A stretch of 64,000 nucleotides of DNA from Halomonas sp. Bachu 37 (GCF_039691755.1 NZ_CP137552.1:2666001-2730000), one strand, 5' to 3'; shown: positions 51,835 through 63,374, numbered from the stretch's first letter. Translations and numbers: made by a program. Notes: generated by a model not told the origin, from the sequence alone.

Positions 51835-53472
51835 TCAGCCTCCCTCGCGTCGATTGATTCGACGATTGATCACGTTCGGTGCCCGGCGCAGGCGCTCCTC
51901 CTCGCCCAGTTGTTCTGCTTCGAAGGCGTCGGCACCCACCGGCGTTTCCCCGTGGCGACGATACAACTGGGTCAGCATCGCCTTGCGATCGGAGCGCAAC
52001 TCCCGCACCAGCACGATCACCATCATGTACAGGATGAAGGTGAACGGCAACGCCGACAGCACGGCAGCCGACTGCAGACCGGACAGCCCCCCGGCCACAA
52101 TCAGAGTGAAACAGATTGCCGCGATCAGCACGCCCCAGATGATGCGCTTGTAGAGCGGCGGGTTGATCGAGCCATTATCCGTCATTTGCGCCACGATATA
52201 GGAGGCCGAATCCGCCGATGTGACCAGAAAGACAAAGATCAGCATCATCGCTACCACCGAGAGCACGCCGGAGAAAGGCATGAGCTCGAACATCTCGAAC
52301 AGGGCGACGGTAATATTTTCCTGCGTGGCGGCAGCCAGGCCCACATCGCCAACGCCCAGCTCCAGGTTGATGGCGGCACCGCCGAATACCCCGATCCACA
52401 GACAGGCCAACAGCGGCGGCACCAGCAGAACCCCGAACACATACTCCTTGATCGTGCGTCCACGAGACACGCGCGCCACGAAGGTCCCGACGAAGGGCGA
52501 CCAGGCAATCACCCACGCCCAGTAGAAGATCGTCCAGCCGCCGCCCCAGTCGTTGCCGTCATAGGGTGAGATACGCAAACTCATGCCGACGAAATTCTGC
52601 AGGTAGTCGCCGATACCCAGCGTGATCGTCTCCAGTATCGCGATCGTCGGCCCGGTCACCAATACATACAGCATCAGGCCGATGCATAACAACATGTTGA
52701 GATTGGACAGGCGCTTGATGCCCTTGTCCAGCCCCGACCAGGTCGAGGCCATGTAGGCACAGAACATCACGAACAGGATGACGAACTGCCACCAGCCGTT
52801 CTCGGGCATGCCGAAGACCGCATTCAAGCCGCCGTTCATCTGCAGTACGCCCAGCCCCAGCGAAGTGGCCACCCCCATGACCGTGGCCACGACCGCAAAC
52901 ACATCCAGCCAGGAGGCATACGGACGAAGGCGGGGAGATTTGGCGGTCACCGAGGAGAGAACCGAAGAGACCAGTCCCGCCTGTCCCTTGCGGAACTGAA
53001 AGTAAGCGATGATCAGCCCGACCAGCGCAAAGGCGGCCCACTGGTGAATCCCCCAATTGAAATAGGCGTACTGGATAGCGTAGCGGGCGGAATCCGCGCT
53101 TTCCGACTCCACATCGCCGTAGGGTGGCTCGATATAGTGGATCATCGGTTCCGCCATGCCGTAGAACACCAGCCCGACACCGAAACCGGCGGCCAGCAGC
53201 ATGCTGATCCACGAGAAGAAAGTGTAGCTGGGTGTGCTGTCCTGGGGTCCGAGGCGCACCTTGCCATGCTTGCTCAGCGCCAGGGCTACCAGGAAGATGA
53301 CGAAACCGAAAACGGAAAGAAGATAAAACCAGCCAAACAGATGCGTTACCGTATTGAGCGCCGCCTGAGCCGCGCTACCGAACCCCTCGGGAAATAACGA
53401 ACCAATTATTACCAAGGCGAAGATAATCACCGCAGACGCCCAGAAAACTGTTCTGCCTCCATGATTTGCCAT
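51835..53472 (-). CDS. BCCT-family betaine/choline/carnitine transporter
   Basis: 545-aa, twelve-span secondary carrier for quaternary ammonium compounds such as glycine betaine. Start ATG 53472 with AAGGA upstream. Hallmarks: FGVGLVFYGMAEPMIHY, FNWGIHQWAAFALVGLIIAYFQF, and the substrate-site helix WTIFYWAWVIAWSPFVGTFVARVSRGRTI. The C-terminal tail is short and charged, unlike the long tail of BetT (677 aa), so an OpuD/BetL-like betaine carrier is more likely than a choline-specific one. Suits osmotic adaptation. Preceded by the hairpin at 53509. Confidence 0.92.
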   Translation of the reverse strand: MANHGGRTVFWASAVIIFALVIIGSLFPEGFGSAAQAALNTVTHLFGWFYLLSVFGFVIFLVALALSKHGKVRLGPQDSTPSYTFFSWISMLLAAGFGVGLVFYGMAEPMIHYIEPPYGDVESESADSARYAIQYAYFNWGIHQWAAFALVGLIIAYFQFRKGQAGLVSSVLSSVTAKSPRLRPYASWLDVFAVVATVMGVATSLGLGVLQMNGGLNAVFGMPENGWWQFVILFVMFCAYMASTWSGLDKGIKRLSNLNMLLCIGLMLYVLVTGPTIAILETITLGIGDYLQNFVGMSLRISPYDGNDWGGGWTIFYWAWVIAWSPFVGTFVARVSRGRTIKEYVFGVLLVPPLLACLWIGVFGGAAINLELGVGDVGLAAATQENITVALFEMFELMPFSGVLSVVAMMLIFVFLVTSADSASYIVAQMTDNGSINPPLYKRIIWGVLIAAICFTLIVAGGLSGLQSAAVLSALPFTFILYMMVIVLVRELRSDRKAMLTQLYRRHGETPVGADAFEAEQLGEEERLRRAPNVINRRINRREGG

Positions 53473-53508
53473 GAGTTCATCCTTGTCAGCAATCGAGTGG
53501 TACACCTA

Positions 53509-53547
53509 CCGGTGCTGCACGATAGATACTATCAGCTGCAGCACCGG
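53509..53547. promoter_or_regulatory. Large hairpin just upstream of the BCCT gene
   Basis: Outer 11-bp perfect arms CCGGTGCTGCA (53509-53519) and TGCAGCACCGG (53537-53547) enclose an inner 5-bp pair GATAG / CTATC with a three-base loop. It ends 36 bp before the BCCT start codon, in the 5' leader or promoter of that gene. No T run, so operator or mRNA element rather than terminator. Confidence 0.6.
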
Positions 53548-53655
53548 CTCGCATGCGCGCATGGTCTGCTCTGTTTTTCGACAATCGCACAGTGGCGATG
53601 AACTTGCTCGGGCTGACGCGTTCCAAGGCGAAGACATCTCTTATGGAGCATCACC

Positions 53656-54021
53656 ATGACTCATTCCAATCGCGACCCGCGCAACGCCGCCTGGCAGGCA
53701 GCCCACCAGTGGCGGTCACGTGCCGGTCAGGCTCGCCCTGACGGCCTGATGGGAAGCGTCAAGTTACTGTTTACCTGGCTTGCCTTCGGTGCCCTGATGA
53801 TCGTCGGTGTCGTGCTGGGCCTGTTTTTCCTGCTTGTCGGCTGGGCGATGATGCCTTTTGTTCGTTACAAGATGAAAAAGCGCATGGAGCAGATGCGCGC
53901 CCGGCAGGCCCAGGATATCGGTGGCGGCCAAGGCGATCACTTTACTTCTCGTCAGGACTTTACTTCTCGACAGGAAGTGCTGGAAGGCAGTTACGAAGTG
54001 AGAGAAGAACGCCGCCGATAA
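53656..54021 (+). CDS. Hypothetical single-span membrane protein, 121 aa
   Basis: Unrecognised. Polar N terminus (1-30, MTHSNRDPRNAAWQAAHQWR), a long hydrophobic stretch at about 35-67 (LLFTWLAFGALMIVGVVLGLFFLLVGWAMM) that may be one long or two tightly packed spans, then a basic juxtamembrane KMKKRMEQMRARQ and a hydrophilic tail with FTSRQD/FTSRQE repeated through an 18-bp duplication. Start ATG 53656. Codon use looks native. It is divergent from the BCCT gene; no partner is evident. Confidence 0.75.
   Translation: MTHSNRDPRNAAWQAAHQWRSRAGQARPDGLMGSVKLLFTWLAFGALMIVGVVLGLFFLLVGWAMMPFVRYKMKKRMEQMRARQAQDIGGGQGDHFTSRQDFTSRQEVLEGSYEVREERRR
53941..53976 (+). repeat. Two 18-bp copies in the 121-aa protein gene
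   Basis: TTTACTTCTCGTCAGGAC (53941-53958) then TTTACTTCTCGACAGGAA (53959-53976), two mismatches; encodes FTSRQD FTSRQE. Confidence 0.93.
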
Positions 54022-54082
54022 CCGCCAACGCTCTTGCGCCTTCCTGGCTGACGATCATGCCATACGGCTTCCCCGCTGGCCT

Positions 54083-54976
54083 TCATACCGGGGCATAGAC
54101 CCAGGTGAAGACCACGACCAGGGTCAGCGGCATTACCACCAGACTCCCCAAGTTACCGATCAGCACCACGGACGCCACCTTGTGGGGCTGCAGACGATAC
54201 TGTTCGGCCACCAGATAGTTGAGCACCGCCGGCGGCAGAGCGGCAAACACCAGCAGCACCGCGACCTGGAGCGGGTTCAAGGGCAAAATCAGTAGCAATG
54301 GCAAGGCGATGACCAGACCGGATAACGGGCACAACAGCGCCCCCAGCAGGCCCGTGCGCCAGTCGCTGAAGTCGATTTCCAGCAGCCTCACCCCGAGGGC
54401 GAACAGCATCAGCGGAATGCATACTCCCCCGAGCATGTGCATGGCCTCCAACAGCCAGCCGGGCAGCGGCATGCCGCTGAAATTGACCCCCAGCCCCACC
54501 ACGCTCGCCAGCACGATGGGCATGCGCAGCATACGCCACAGCGACGTGCGCGGGTTGAGCATGTAAAGCCCCACGGAGAAGTGCAGCAGCATCTCGACGA
54601 TGAACACCACCACGGCGGCGGGCAGCGCCTCCGGGCCGAAAGCCAGGACCAGCAGCGGCACGCCCATGTTGCCGGCGTTGTTGAACATCATCGGTGGCAG
54701 GAATACCTTGGCGTCCAGCTTCAGCCACTTCACCACTGGCCACAGCAGCAGGCCAGACCCCAGCACCACGGCGGCTGCCGCAACGGCGAGCCAGATATAA
54801 TCCGCCAACGGCGCCTGACGGTCCGCCAACACGGCAAACACCAGAAGCGGAACGAAAAGCTCCATGTTGAGTGTGTTGAGGCTACGAATATCCGGGGTGC
54901 GCCAATGGCCGTAAAGCGCCCCGCTACCGGCAATCAGAAACACCGGCAACAGCGTGGCAAGAATCTGCCCTGTCAT
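54083..54976 (-). CDS. AEC-family transporter
   Basis: 297-aa, about ten-span permease of the auxin efflux carrier (AEC/PIN-like) family: start MTGQILATLLPVFLIAGSGALYGHWR, the crossover-type sequence FNNAGNMGVPLLVLAFGPEAL in span 4-5, and VAVLLVFAALPPAVLNYLVAEQY near the end. Bacterial members move malate, malonate or other organic acids; substrate not inferable. glnE ends three bases before its start, same strand. Confidence 0.88.
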   Translation of the reverse strand: MTGQILATLLPVFLIAGSGALYGHWRTPDIRSLNTLNMELFVPLLVFAVLADRQAPLADYIWLAVAAAAVVLGSGLLLWPVVKWLKLDAKVFLPPMMFNNAGNMGVPLLVLAFGPEALPAAVVVFIVEMLLHFSVGLYMLNPRTSLWRMLRMPIVLASVVGLGVNFSGMPLPGWLLEAMHMLGGVCIPLMLFALGVRLLEIDFSDWRTGLLGALLCPLSGLVIALPLLLILPLNPLQVAVLLVFAALPPAVLNYLVAEQYRLQPHKVASVVLIGNLGSLVVMPLTLVVVFTWVYAPV

Positions 54977-54979
54977 TTC

Positions 54980-57900
54980 CTATCCTTGTTGTTGAGTGCT
55001 CTCTCCCGCTTCCAGGAAGCGTTTCCATAGCGCGATGACAGCTTGGCGATGCGTCTCGAACTCCTCTTTCCTGCCCTTGGCCGGCTCGCCGATGAGTGCC
55101 GCACGGTGCGTAGTGCTGCGATAGGCGAGATAGGCGTCACGCAGGCGCTCGGCCTCCTCGGCAGGCAAATGGCCGCCGGCGGCCAGATTTTCGAGAATTC
55201 TAATATTGTCGCTATAGGTTATCAGGGCCGGGGTTTCGTGGGCCAGCGCCAGCACCGCGTATTGGCACAGAAACTCGATATCGACCATGCCACCAGGGTC
55301 CTGCTTGAGGTCGAACATCTCTTCACCGGGTTTACTCGCCAGGTGCTCGCGCATCTTGCGGCGCATCTTGATCACGTCTTCGCGCAGCTCTGCGACATCC
55401 CGGGGCCGGGCCAGGATATCGCCGCGAATGGTATTGAAGCGTTCGGCCAGCCCGGCCTCCCCCGCCACCACCCGGGCGCGCACCAGCGCCTGGTGCTCCC
55501 AGGTCCAGGCATGGTGTTCCTGATAATCGGCAAACGACTCAAGGGATGTGACCAGCAACCCCGAATTGCCCGAGGGGCGCAAGCGCATGTCCACTTCGTA
55601 GAGGCTGCCGGCTGGAGTGACGGCGGTCAGCAGGTGGATGATTCGCTGGCCTAGCCGGGTGAAGAAGACCGGCGTATCGATAGGCCGGGGCCCGTTGGTA
55701 CTGCCCTTGCCGGCGCTGTCGTGCAGGAACACCAGATCGAGGTCCGAGCCGTAACCCAGCTCGATTCCGCCAAGCTTGCCGTAACCCACGATAAGAAAAG
55801 CCGGTGCAGCGTCTGCCTCCATGCCTTCCGGCACGCCGTGCTTGCGCGTGACGTGCTTCCAGGCCATCGCCAGCACCGCGTCCAGTATCACTTCGGCAAT
55901 ATAGGTCAGGTAGTCGCTGACCTTCATCAAATGGCGGGTCCCGGCGATATCGGAGGCCGCCACATGGAGCATCTGGGCGTGCTTGAATACACGCAAGGCT
56001 TCAAGCTGGGCTTCCTCGTCGTCCTCGGGAATACGCCCCAGCGCCTGGCGCAGCTCGTCGGCCAGGCGCTCCTTGTCCGCCGGGGTATACAGGGTTTCGG
56101 GGGTGAGCAATTCATCCAGCAGCAGCGGATACCGCGCCAGCTGCTCGGCGATCCAGGGGCTGGCACTGCAAAGTTCAAGCAAGTGTTCGAGGGTATGGGG
56201 ATTTTCCCGCAGCAGCGCCAGATATGCCGTACGCCGCAGCACCGCTTCGATCAGCGGTTGGACCCGGGCCAGCGCCCTGTCCGGGCTGGCGTGGTCGGCA
56301 AGCGCTCCCAGCAGCAGCGGCATAAGCGCATCCAGCCGCTCGAAGCCGATCCGTTGCATGCTCTGTACCTGGCGCGAGTGGTAGAGCCCGCGCAGGCGCT
56401 TGAGCGCCTTGTCGGGGTCGGCGAATCCCGCTTGCTCGAGCAGCGCCTGCGCTTCGTCCTCTTCTAGCTCGGTGCGCCACAGCAGGCGCCACTGCTCCAG
56501 GCTCAAGCCATCGCCCACCGTCTCGGGTTCGTCGAGCTCCTCCTCGGGGTCTGCGATCACCGCGTCGAAGTGGCGGCGTACCCGCTCGCGAACTTCGTCC
56601 AGCTCCGCCATCAGGGCAGGCCAATCCTCATGGCCCATCGCCAGGGCGACCCGCTCGCGGTCGGTATAGTCGGCCGGCAGCGTCTGAGTCTGGCGGTCCT
56701 CCAGCGCCTGGATGGCGTGCTCCAGATCGCGCAGAAAGGCGTAATCCGGCAGCAGTTCGTCGACCACTTCACCGGGCAGCAGGCCCAGCGCCGGCAAGCG
56801 TTGCAGGGCAGTCTTGAGCGAGGCGACCTGCAGCTCGGTATCGCGGCCGCCACGAATCAGCTGGAAGGCCTGGACCACGAATTCCACTTCACGGATGCCG
56901 CCCGGCCCCAGCTTGATGTTGCTCTGCATGCCCTTGCGTCGCACTTCGCGGTTGATCATCGCCTTGAGTTCACGCAGGGATTCGATGGCGCCGAAATCCA
57001 GGTACTTGCGATAGACGAACGGCTTCAGGCCGGCCAGCAGCTCGTAGCCGGCGTCGATGTCGCCGGCAACCGGGCGCGCCTTGAGCATGGCGTAACGCTC
57101 CCACTCGCGGCCCTGGTCCTGGTAGTAGCTCGACAGCATGGCGAAGCTGCCCACCAGCGGGCCGCCATCGCCCAATGGGCGCAGGCGCATGTCGACGCGA
57201 AAGGCGAAACCGTCGGCGGTGACGGCATCGAGGGCGGCAATCAGGCGCTGGCCGATCTTGGTGAAGTATTCCTGGTGCTCCAGCGCCTTGCGCCCGCCCT
57301 GGGTTTCGCCCTTCTCGGCAAAGGCGAAGATCAGGTCGATGTCCGAGGAGAGATTCAGCTCGCCGGCGCCCAGCTTGCCCATGCCCAGCACCACCAGCCG
57401 TTGCGGTGAACCATCCGCCCGTTCGGCGGGATGACCCCAGCGTGGCGCCAGATGCGCTTCAAGCCAGCCCAGGGCCGCCTCCAGGCACACTTCCGCCAAG
57501 TGCGATACGGCAGCGGCGGTGCTCCACATGGCCTCGCGTGGATGCTCGTGTGGCTCGCTCTCGCCAGGACGATTGAGATCGCGCCAGACGATGGCGAACA
57601 TGCGGGCGCGGCGAAAGCGGCGAATCGCGGCGTGCATCGCCGCCTCCTCGTCCACGCCGTCAAGGGCTTCATCGAGCCACTGCTGCAAGGTGTCCCGCTC
57701 GGGTGCTGCATCCAGCTCCCCGCCGGCATCCAGCTCGCCAAGCCAGGTCGGGTAGCGCGCCAGTGTGTCCACGGCGAAGGTCGAGATTGCCAGCACCCGC
57801 GCCAACGCCCGGCGACGATCCACGGACAGCGCCTGCCAGCTCTCCGAAGGGGCATCCTGCCGGGTCATCTGGGCCACGTTATCCGCTTGCTCCAGGCCTT

Positions 57901-57988
57901 CGCGGACCCGCTGCCAGGCCTGGGCAAGCGGGTGCTCGAGTGCAGCGGGAATATCTTCCAACGGCAGAAAATCGTCGGGAAAATCCAT
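54980..57988 (-). CDS. glnE: Glutamine synthetase adenylyltransferase/adenylyl-removing enzyme
   Basis: 1002-aa bifunctional enzyme that adenylylates and deadenylylates glutamine synthetase under PII control. Start ATG 57988 with GAGGTG. Two nucleotidyltransferase domains: N-terminal removase with GELNLSSDIDLIFAF and C-terminal transferase with GIELGYGSDLDLVFLHD; each has the paired aspartates. REVEFVVQAFQLIRGGR and MVDIEFLCQYAVL mark the helical bundles. E. coli GlnE is 946 aa. Confidence 0.97.
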   Translation of the reverse strand: MDFPDDFLPLEDIPAALEHPLAQAWQRVREGLEQADNVAQMTRQDAPSESWQALSVDRRRALARVLAISTFAVDTLARYPTWLGELDAGGELDAAPERDTLQQWLDEALDGVDEEAAMHAAIRRFRRARMFAIVWRDLNRPGESEPHEHPREAMWSTAAAVSHLAEVCLEAALGWLEAHLAPRWGHPAERADGSPQRLVVLGMGKLGAGELNLSSDIDLIFAFAEKGETQGGRKALEHQEYFTKIGQRLIAALDAVTADGFAFRVDMRLRPLGDGGPLVGSFAMLSSYYQDQGREWERYAMLKARPVAGDIDAGYELLAGLKPFVYRKYLDFGAIESLRELKAMINREVRRKGMQSNIKLGPGGIREVEFVVQAFQLIRGGRDTELQVASLKTALQRLPALGLLPGEVVDELLPDYAFLRDLEHAIQALEDRQTQTLPADYTDRERVALAMGHEDWPALMAELDEVRERVRRHFDAVIADPEEELDEPETVGDGLSLEQWRLLWRTELEEDEAQALLEQAGFADPDKALKRLRGLYHSRQVQSMQRIGFERLDALMPLLLGALADHASPDRALARVQPLIEAVLRRTAYLALLRENPHTLEHLLELCSASPWIAEQLARYPLLLDELLTPETLYTPADKERLADELRQALGRIPEDDEEAQLEALRVFKHAQMLHVAASDIAGTRHLMKVSDYLTYIAEVILDAVLAMAWKHVTRKHGVPEGMEADAAPAFLIVGYGKLGGIELGYGSDLDLVFLHDSAGKGSTNGPRPIDTPVFFTRLGQRIIHLLTAVTPAGSLYEVDMRLRPSGNSGLLVTSLESFADYQEHHAWTWEHQALVRARVVAGEAGLAERFNTIRGDILARPRDVAELREDVIKMRRKMREHLASKPGEEMFDLKQDPGGMVDIEFLCQYAVLALAHETPALITYSDNIRILENLAAGGHLPAEEAERLRDAYLAYRSTTHRAALIGEPAKGRKEEFETHRQAVIALWKRFLEAGESTQQQG

Positions 57989-58048
57989 GGTCACCTCGCA
58001 AAAAGACTCGACATCGGCGGATACCGCAACGCCGCCAGGAAACGTCAA

Positions 58049-58420
58049 TCAGCCGATAAACTTCTGGCCCAGCAGCAGCCCCCATGTCACCGCCACTACC
58101 ACCAGCGACAGCATGACGGCAGCGGAGCTGATGTCCTTGGCGCGCCCGGAAAGCTCATGATGCTCGGCCCCGATCCGGTCCACCACGCACTCGATGGCAC
58201 TATTGAGCAATTCGGTAATCATTACCAGCAGCCAGCTGCCGATCAGCACGATCCACTCCAGCGGCTCATCGCCCACCCACCAGGCCAGCGGCAGCAATAC
58301 CAGCGAGACACCCACTTCCTGACGAAACGCCGTCTCGTGACGAAACGCCGAGCGCAACCCCTTGAGCGAATAACGCGTGGAATTCAGCAGATGTCGCCAG
58401 CCGGTATCGCTTGCTTTCAT
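58049..58420 (-). CDS. dgkA: Diacylglycerol kinase DgkA
   Basis: 123-aa trimeric inner-membrane kinase recycling diacylglycerol from membrane-derived oligosaccharide synthesis. Three membrane helices; signatures AFRHETAFRQEV and ITELLNSAIECVVDRIGAEHHELSGRAKDISSAAVML hold the catalytic Glu, Asn, Asp-Arg and Glu-His residues. Lies between dacB and glnE on the same strand; dgkA ends 60 bp before glnE. Confidence 0.96.
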   Translation of the reverse strand: MKASDTGWRHLLNSTRYSLKGLRSAFRHETAFRQEVGVSLVLLPLAWWVGDEPLEWIVLIGSWLLVMITELLNSAIECVVDRIGAEHHELSGRAKDISSAAVMLSLVVVAVTWGLLLGQKFIG

Positions 58421-58466
58421 TACGGTTCCTATCGGCAGTCAGGTAAGGAGCGCGGGAGTCACTGGG

Positions 58467-59951
58467 TCAATGCGCCACGATAAAGCTTTCCAGATCATGG
58501 GCCAGCGGCTCCAGCACCTGCGTCCAGTTGAGATAGGGAGTGCTCGTGGTGCCGTTGACCAGCACACTGAACACGCCCCAACGCCCGCTGACAGTGCGAA
58601 AGTAACCTCCCACTGCACGTACCGCCACCGGTTGATTCAAGGTACCGGTCTTGAGCATAACGTTGTTCTGAAAGGTCTCGGAGCCGCGGCGAATGAAGCG
58701 CATCACGCCATTGGCGGGCGACTGGAAGGTGGCGACAAAACTGGGAAACAGCGGCCCCTCGTGAAACATCGACTCCAGCATGACGTTGACCCCATGCGCC
58801 GAGGTGCGATTTTCCGTCGTCAGTCCACTGCCACTATGCAGCTCGACCGGACCGTGACCCGGTAGCGTTTCAGCGAACCCTTCCAGGGCCCTTCCGGCCT
58901 GGCGCAACTCCGCACGCGGCGTTTCCACCAGCGAAAGCGCCAGCGTATCCGCCATGAAATTATTCGAGTAGTTCATGGTTCGCAGCAACAGTTCCTGCAG
59001 CGGTTTGCCATCCACCGCCGCCAGAACGACGGCTCCTGCCGGGGGCTGGGTGGTCGTGGTTCGTGCCGGTTCGCGTTGGGTGATCCCGGCCTGGTCGAGC
59101 ATCGCGGAGAGCGTCTGCGCGGTCTGCTGCGCCGGGTCGCTGGCGGCACGGTAGATATCCCGCGCCTGAGCATTGGTGGAGATCTGACCACTCAGTACCA
59201 TGACATCACCACTCTCGTCGGTGACGCGTTCCGCGCTGATTTCGGTACCGCTGTTGGCCGGCCGGGTCACCACGCGATTATCGACGCGGCTCAGTTCCAT
59301 GGGGCTATCGCAGTTGGTCACTCGCGCCGGCTCTCCGGGCGCGGCTCCCGGCGCCACATTGACGCACCAGTTACCATAATTGACCCCGGCGGAAGAGAGC
59401 AGCGCACTATAGGAGTTGGCCACTCGGGTTTGTGCCTGGCAGCGGTCCGTGGTGATGCAGGATACCGGGCCGAAACGCCACTGGCTTACCACCAGGCCAC
59501 CGGTGATTTCGCGCACTCCGGCTTGCTGCAGACGCTGCACCAGGCGCCACAAGTCTTCGCTGGTGAGAGCAGGATCGCCTCCGCCCTCGAAGATCAAATC
59601 GCCCTGCACCACTCCCTGGGCATCGACCGGTGCCGTGCTCAGCAGGCGCGAGGTAAAGCGGTGCTGGGGGCCGAAACGCTCCAGGGCCGCAGCCGAGAGG
59701 TATGCCTTGGTGACCGACGCCGGCGAAAGCTGCCGGTTCGGCTCGATGGCGCCCAGCGTAAGCTCCGGGCCGCCGCTGCCCAGCAGGCGGGCTTCGGCGC
59801 TGATCAGAAAGCCCTTGTCGCCGAGCTGGCTCAGACGGGCGAAGTCCGCCTGGACACTGCCACTGAACAGCAGCGCTGCCACACCCAGCCAGCCGCACAG
59901 GCGTTTGGGTAGCTGCCGGTAGCGCCGTGTCGTCACTTTCTTGCCTTGCAT
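58467..59951 (-). CDS. dacB: D-alanyl-D-alanine carboxypeptidase/endopeptidase (PBP4 type)
   Basis: 494-aa peptidase family S13 protein. A signal peptide ends near residue 36 (SVQADF). Active-site motifs: SxxK as Ser79-Val-Thr-Lys82 in SPASVTKAY, SxN in NYSNNFMAD, and KTG in NVMLKTGTL. It trims and cleaves peptidoglycan crosslinks. Start ATG 59951 with AGGAG eight bases upstream. The 103 bp before it carry a 15-bp tandem repeat. Confidence 0.95.
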   Translation of the reverse strand: MQGKKVTTRRYRQLPKRLCGWLGVAALLFSGSVQADFARLSQLGDKGFLISAEARLLGSGGPELTLGAIEPNRQLSPASVTKAYLSAAALERFGPQHRFTSRLLSTAPVDAQGVVQGDLIFEGGGDPALTSEDLWRLVQRLQQAGVREITGGLVVSQWRFGPVSCITTDRCQAQTRVANSYSALLSSAGVNYGNWCVNVAPGAAPGEPARVTNCDSPMELSRVDNRVVTRPANSGTEISAERVTDESGDVMVLSGQISTNAQARDIYRAASDPAQQTAQTLSAMLDQAGITQREPARTTTTQPPAGAVVLAAVDGKPLQELLLRTMNYSNNFMADTLALSLVETPRAELRQAGRALEGFAETLPGHGPVELHSGSGLTTENRTSAHGVNVMLESMFHEGPLFPSFVATFQSPANGVMRFIRRGSETFQNNVMLKTGTLNQPVAVRAVGGYFRTVSGRWGVFSVLVNGTTSTPYLNWTQVLEPLAHDLESFIVAH

Positions 59952-59978
59952 GCTTTCTCCTGTTTACTGCGAAACCTC

Positions 59979-60038
59979 ACGTACATATCTCCCACGTACA
60001 TATTTCCCACGTACACGTCTCCCAGGTACATGTCTCCC
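59979..60038. repeat. Four 15-bp tandem copies upstream of dacB
   Basis: Units at 59979, 59994, 60009 and 60024 follow ACGTACATATCTCCC with one to three changes; a partial fifth begins at 60039. It sits between the methyltransferase stop and the dacB start, contains ACGTAC palindromes, and on the minus strand repeats GGGAGA, a ribosome-site-like string. Confidence 0.93.
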
Positions 60039-60054
60039 ACGTACGTCGAAAATC

Positions 60055-60762
60055 TCATGCGTCCTGCTCGTTCCCGTCATGCGGCCCCGGCTCGATACCT
60101 TCACTCAGTGCTACCACCAGCCGCCATAGCGCCTGGTCGCTTTGCGCATACTTGGCTTCGAACGGCGTCAGGTATGGCGGTTGCGGCTCCCAGGGCTGAA
60201 CTTGCGCGTCACGCCCGGTAACCAGTGCCACCGCCCGGGCGAACTCCTCGCCGTAAAGTTTCCAGTTGGTGCGCAGCTCCAGTCGCCCTTTTAGAGCCAA
60301 CAACGTCGGCAGCACGGGATGACCATGCCAGCGCATCTTCAGATGCGCTGCCTTGGGATAAGGATTGGGATAGAGCAGGTAATGACGCGCCAATACCCAC
60401 CCAGCCTGATGCGCCAGCCGCCAGAAGTCCACCAGATCGGCGCGGACCAGCAGGGCATTGGCGGGTAGCTCCCCGTGGTCGCGTCCCAGCCGGGTCTCGC
60501 TACGATCGACCCCGATTACCGCATGCCCAGGAAACTGCTGAGCGAGCAGGCGGGTGGAGAGACCCACGCCACACCCCGAATCCAGGATCAGCGGCGCCGG
60601 TCCCTGCTTGGCATACCAGACGCATGCCGCCGTGAAAGCGGCACGGGTATGGTCGGCGATCGGCTTGCGCAGCGGGTGCGCCAAGGCACGCTCGACCCGG
60701 CGTTCCAGGTCCTGATGGGGACCGGTCTGATTCGATGTTACATGGCGCGATTTACGTTGCAT
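60055..60762 (-). CDS. TrmB-like SAM-dependent methyltransferase
   Basis: 235-aa class I methyltransferase related to tRNA (guanine46-N7) methyltransferase TrmB. SAM motif I is ILDSGCGVGLSTRLLA; LVRADLVDFW follows; the TrmB catalytic signature, canonically FPDPWPKxRHxKRR, is altered to YPNPYPKAAHLKMRW; a second conserved block reads LELRTNWKLYGEEF. Start ATG 60762 chosen by homology; ribosome site weak, and the frame opens as far as 60954. Divergent from fabY. May be a TrmB paralogue with another target rather than the main TrmB; this is inference. Confidence 0.75.
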   Translation of the reverse strand: MQRKSRHVTSNQTGPHQDLERRVERALAHPLRKPIADHTRAAFTAACVWYAKQGPAPLILDSGCGVGLSTRLLAQQFPGHAVIGVDRSETRLGRDHGELPANALLVRADLVDFWRLAHQAGWVLARHYLLYPNPYPKAAHLKMRWHGHPVLPTLLALKGRLELRTNWKLYGEEFARAVALVTGRDAQVQPWEPQPPYLTPFEAKYAQSDQALWRLVVALSEGIEPGPHDGNEQDA

Positions 60763-60947
60763 GGTGATTCGGTGGTTTCCCAGCCTGAAGACGAGCCAGG
60801 ATTCTACCAGCCTCAGGCTGCCGCGGCATGACGCCATTGCACGCCCGGTGCTATCATCCTCCTGATACCTATAAATCGCGCGGCAGGATCGTCTTGGCCG
60901 TGTCGAAATAAAGCAGTTACCAACCACCGCACAACGAGGAACCCGGC

Positions 60948-63352
<2,405 letters not shown>

Positions 63353-63374
63353 TCGAACTTATACCCGACCAAAA

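Noticed and set aside
59979..60053. CRISPR-like appearance of the ACGTACATATCTCCC array
   Set aside because: Repeats are contiguous with no spacers, and no cas genes are nearby; it is a simple tandem repeat. The HVHISHVHIS-type peptide in that strand is its by-product.
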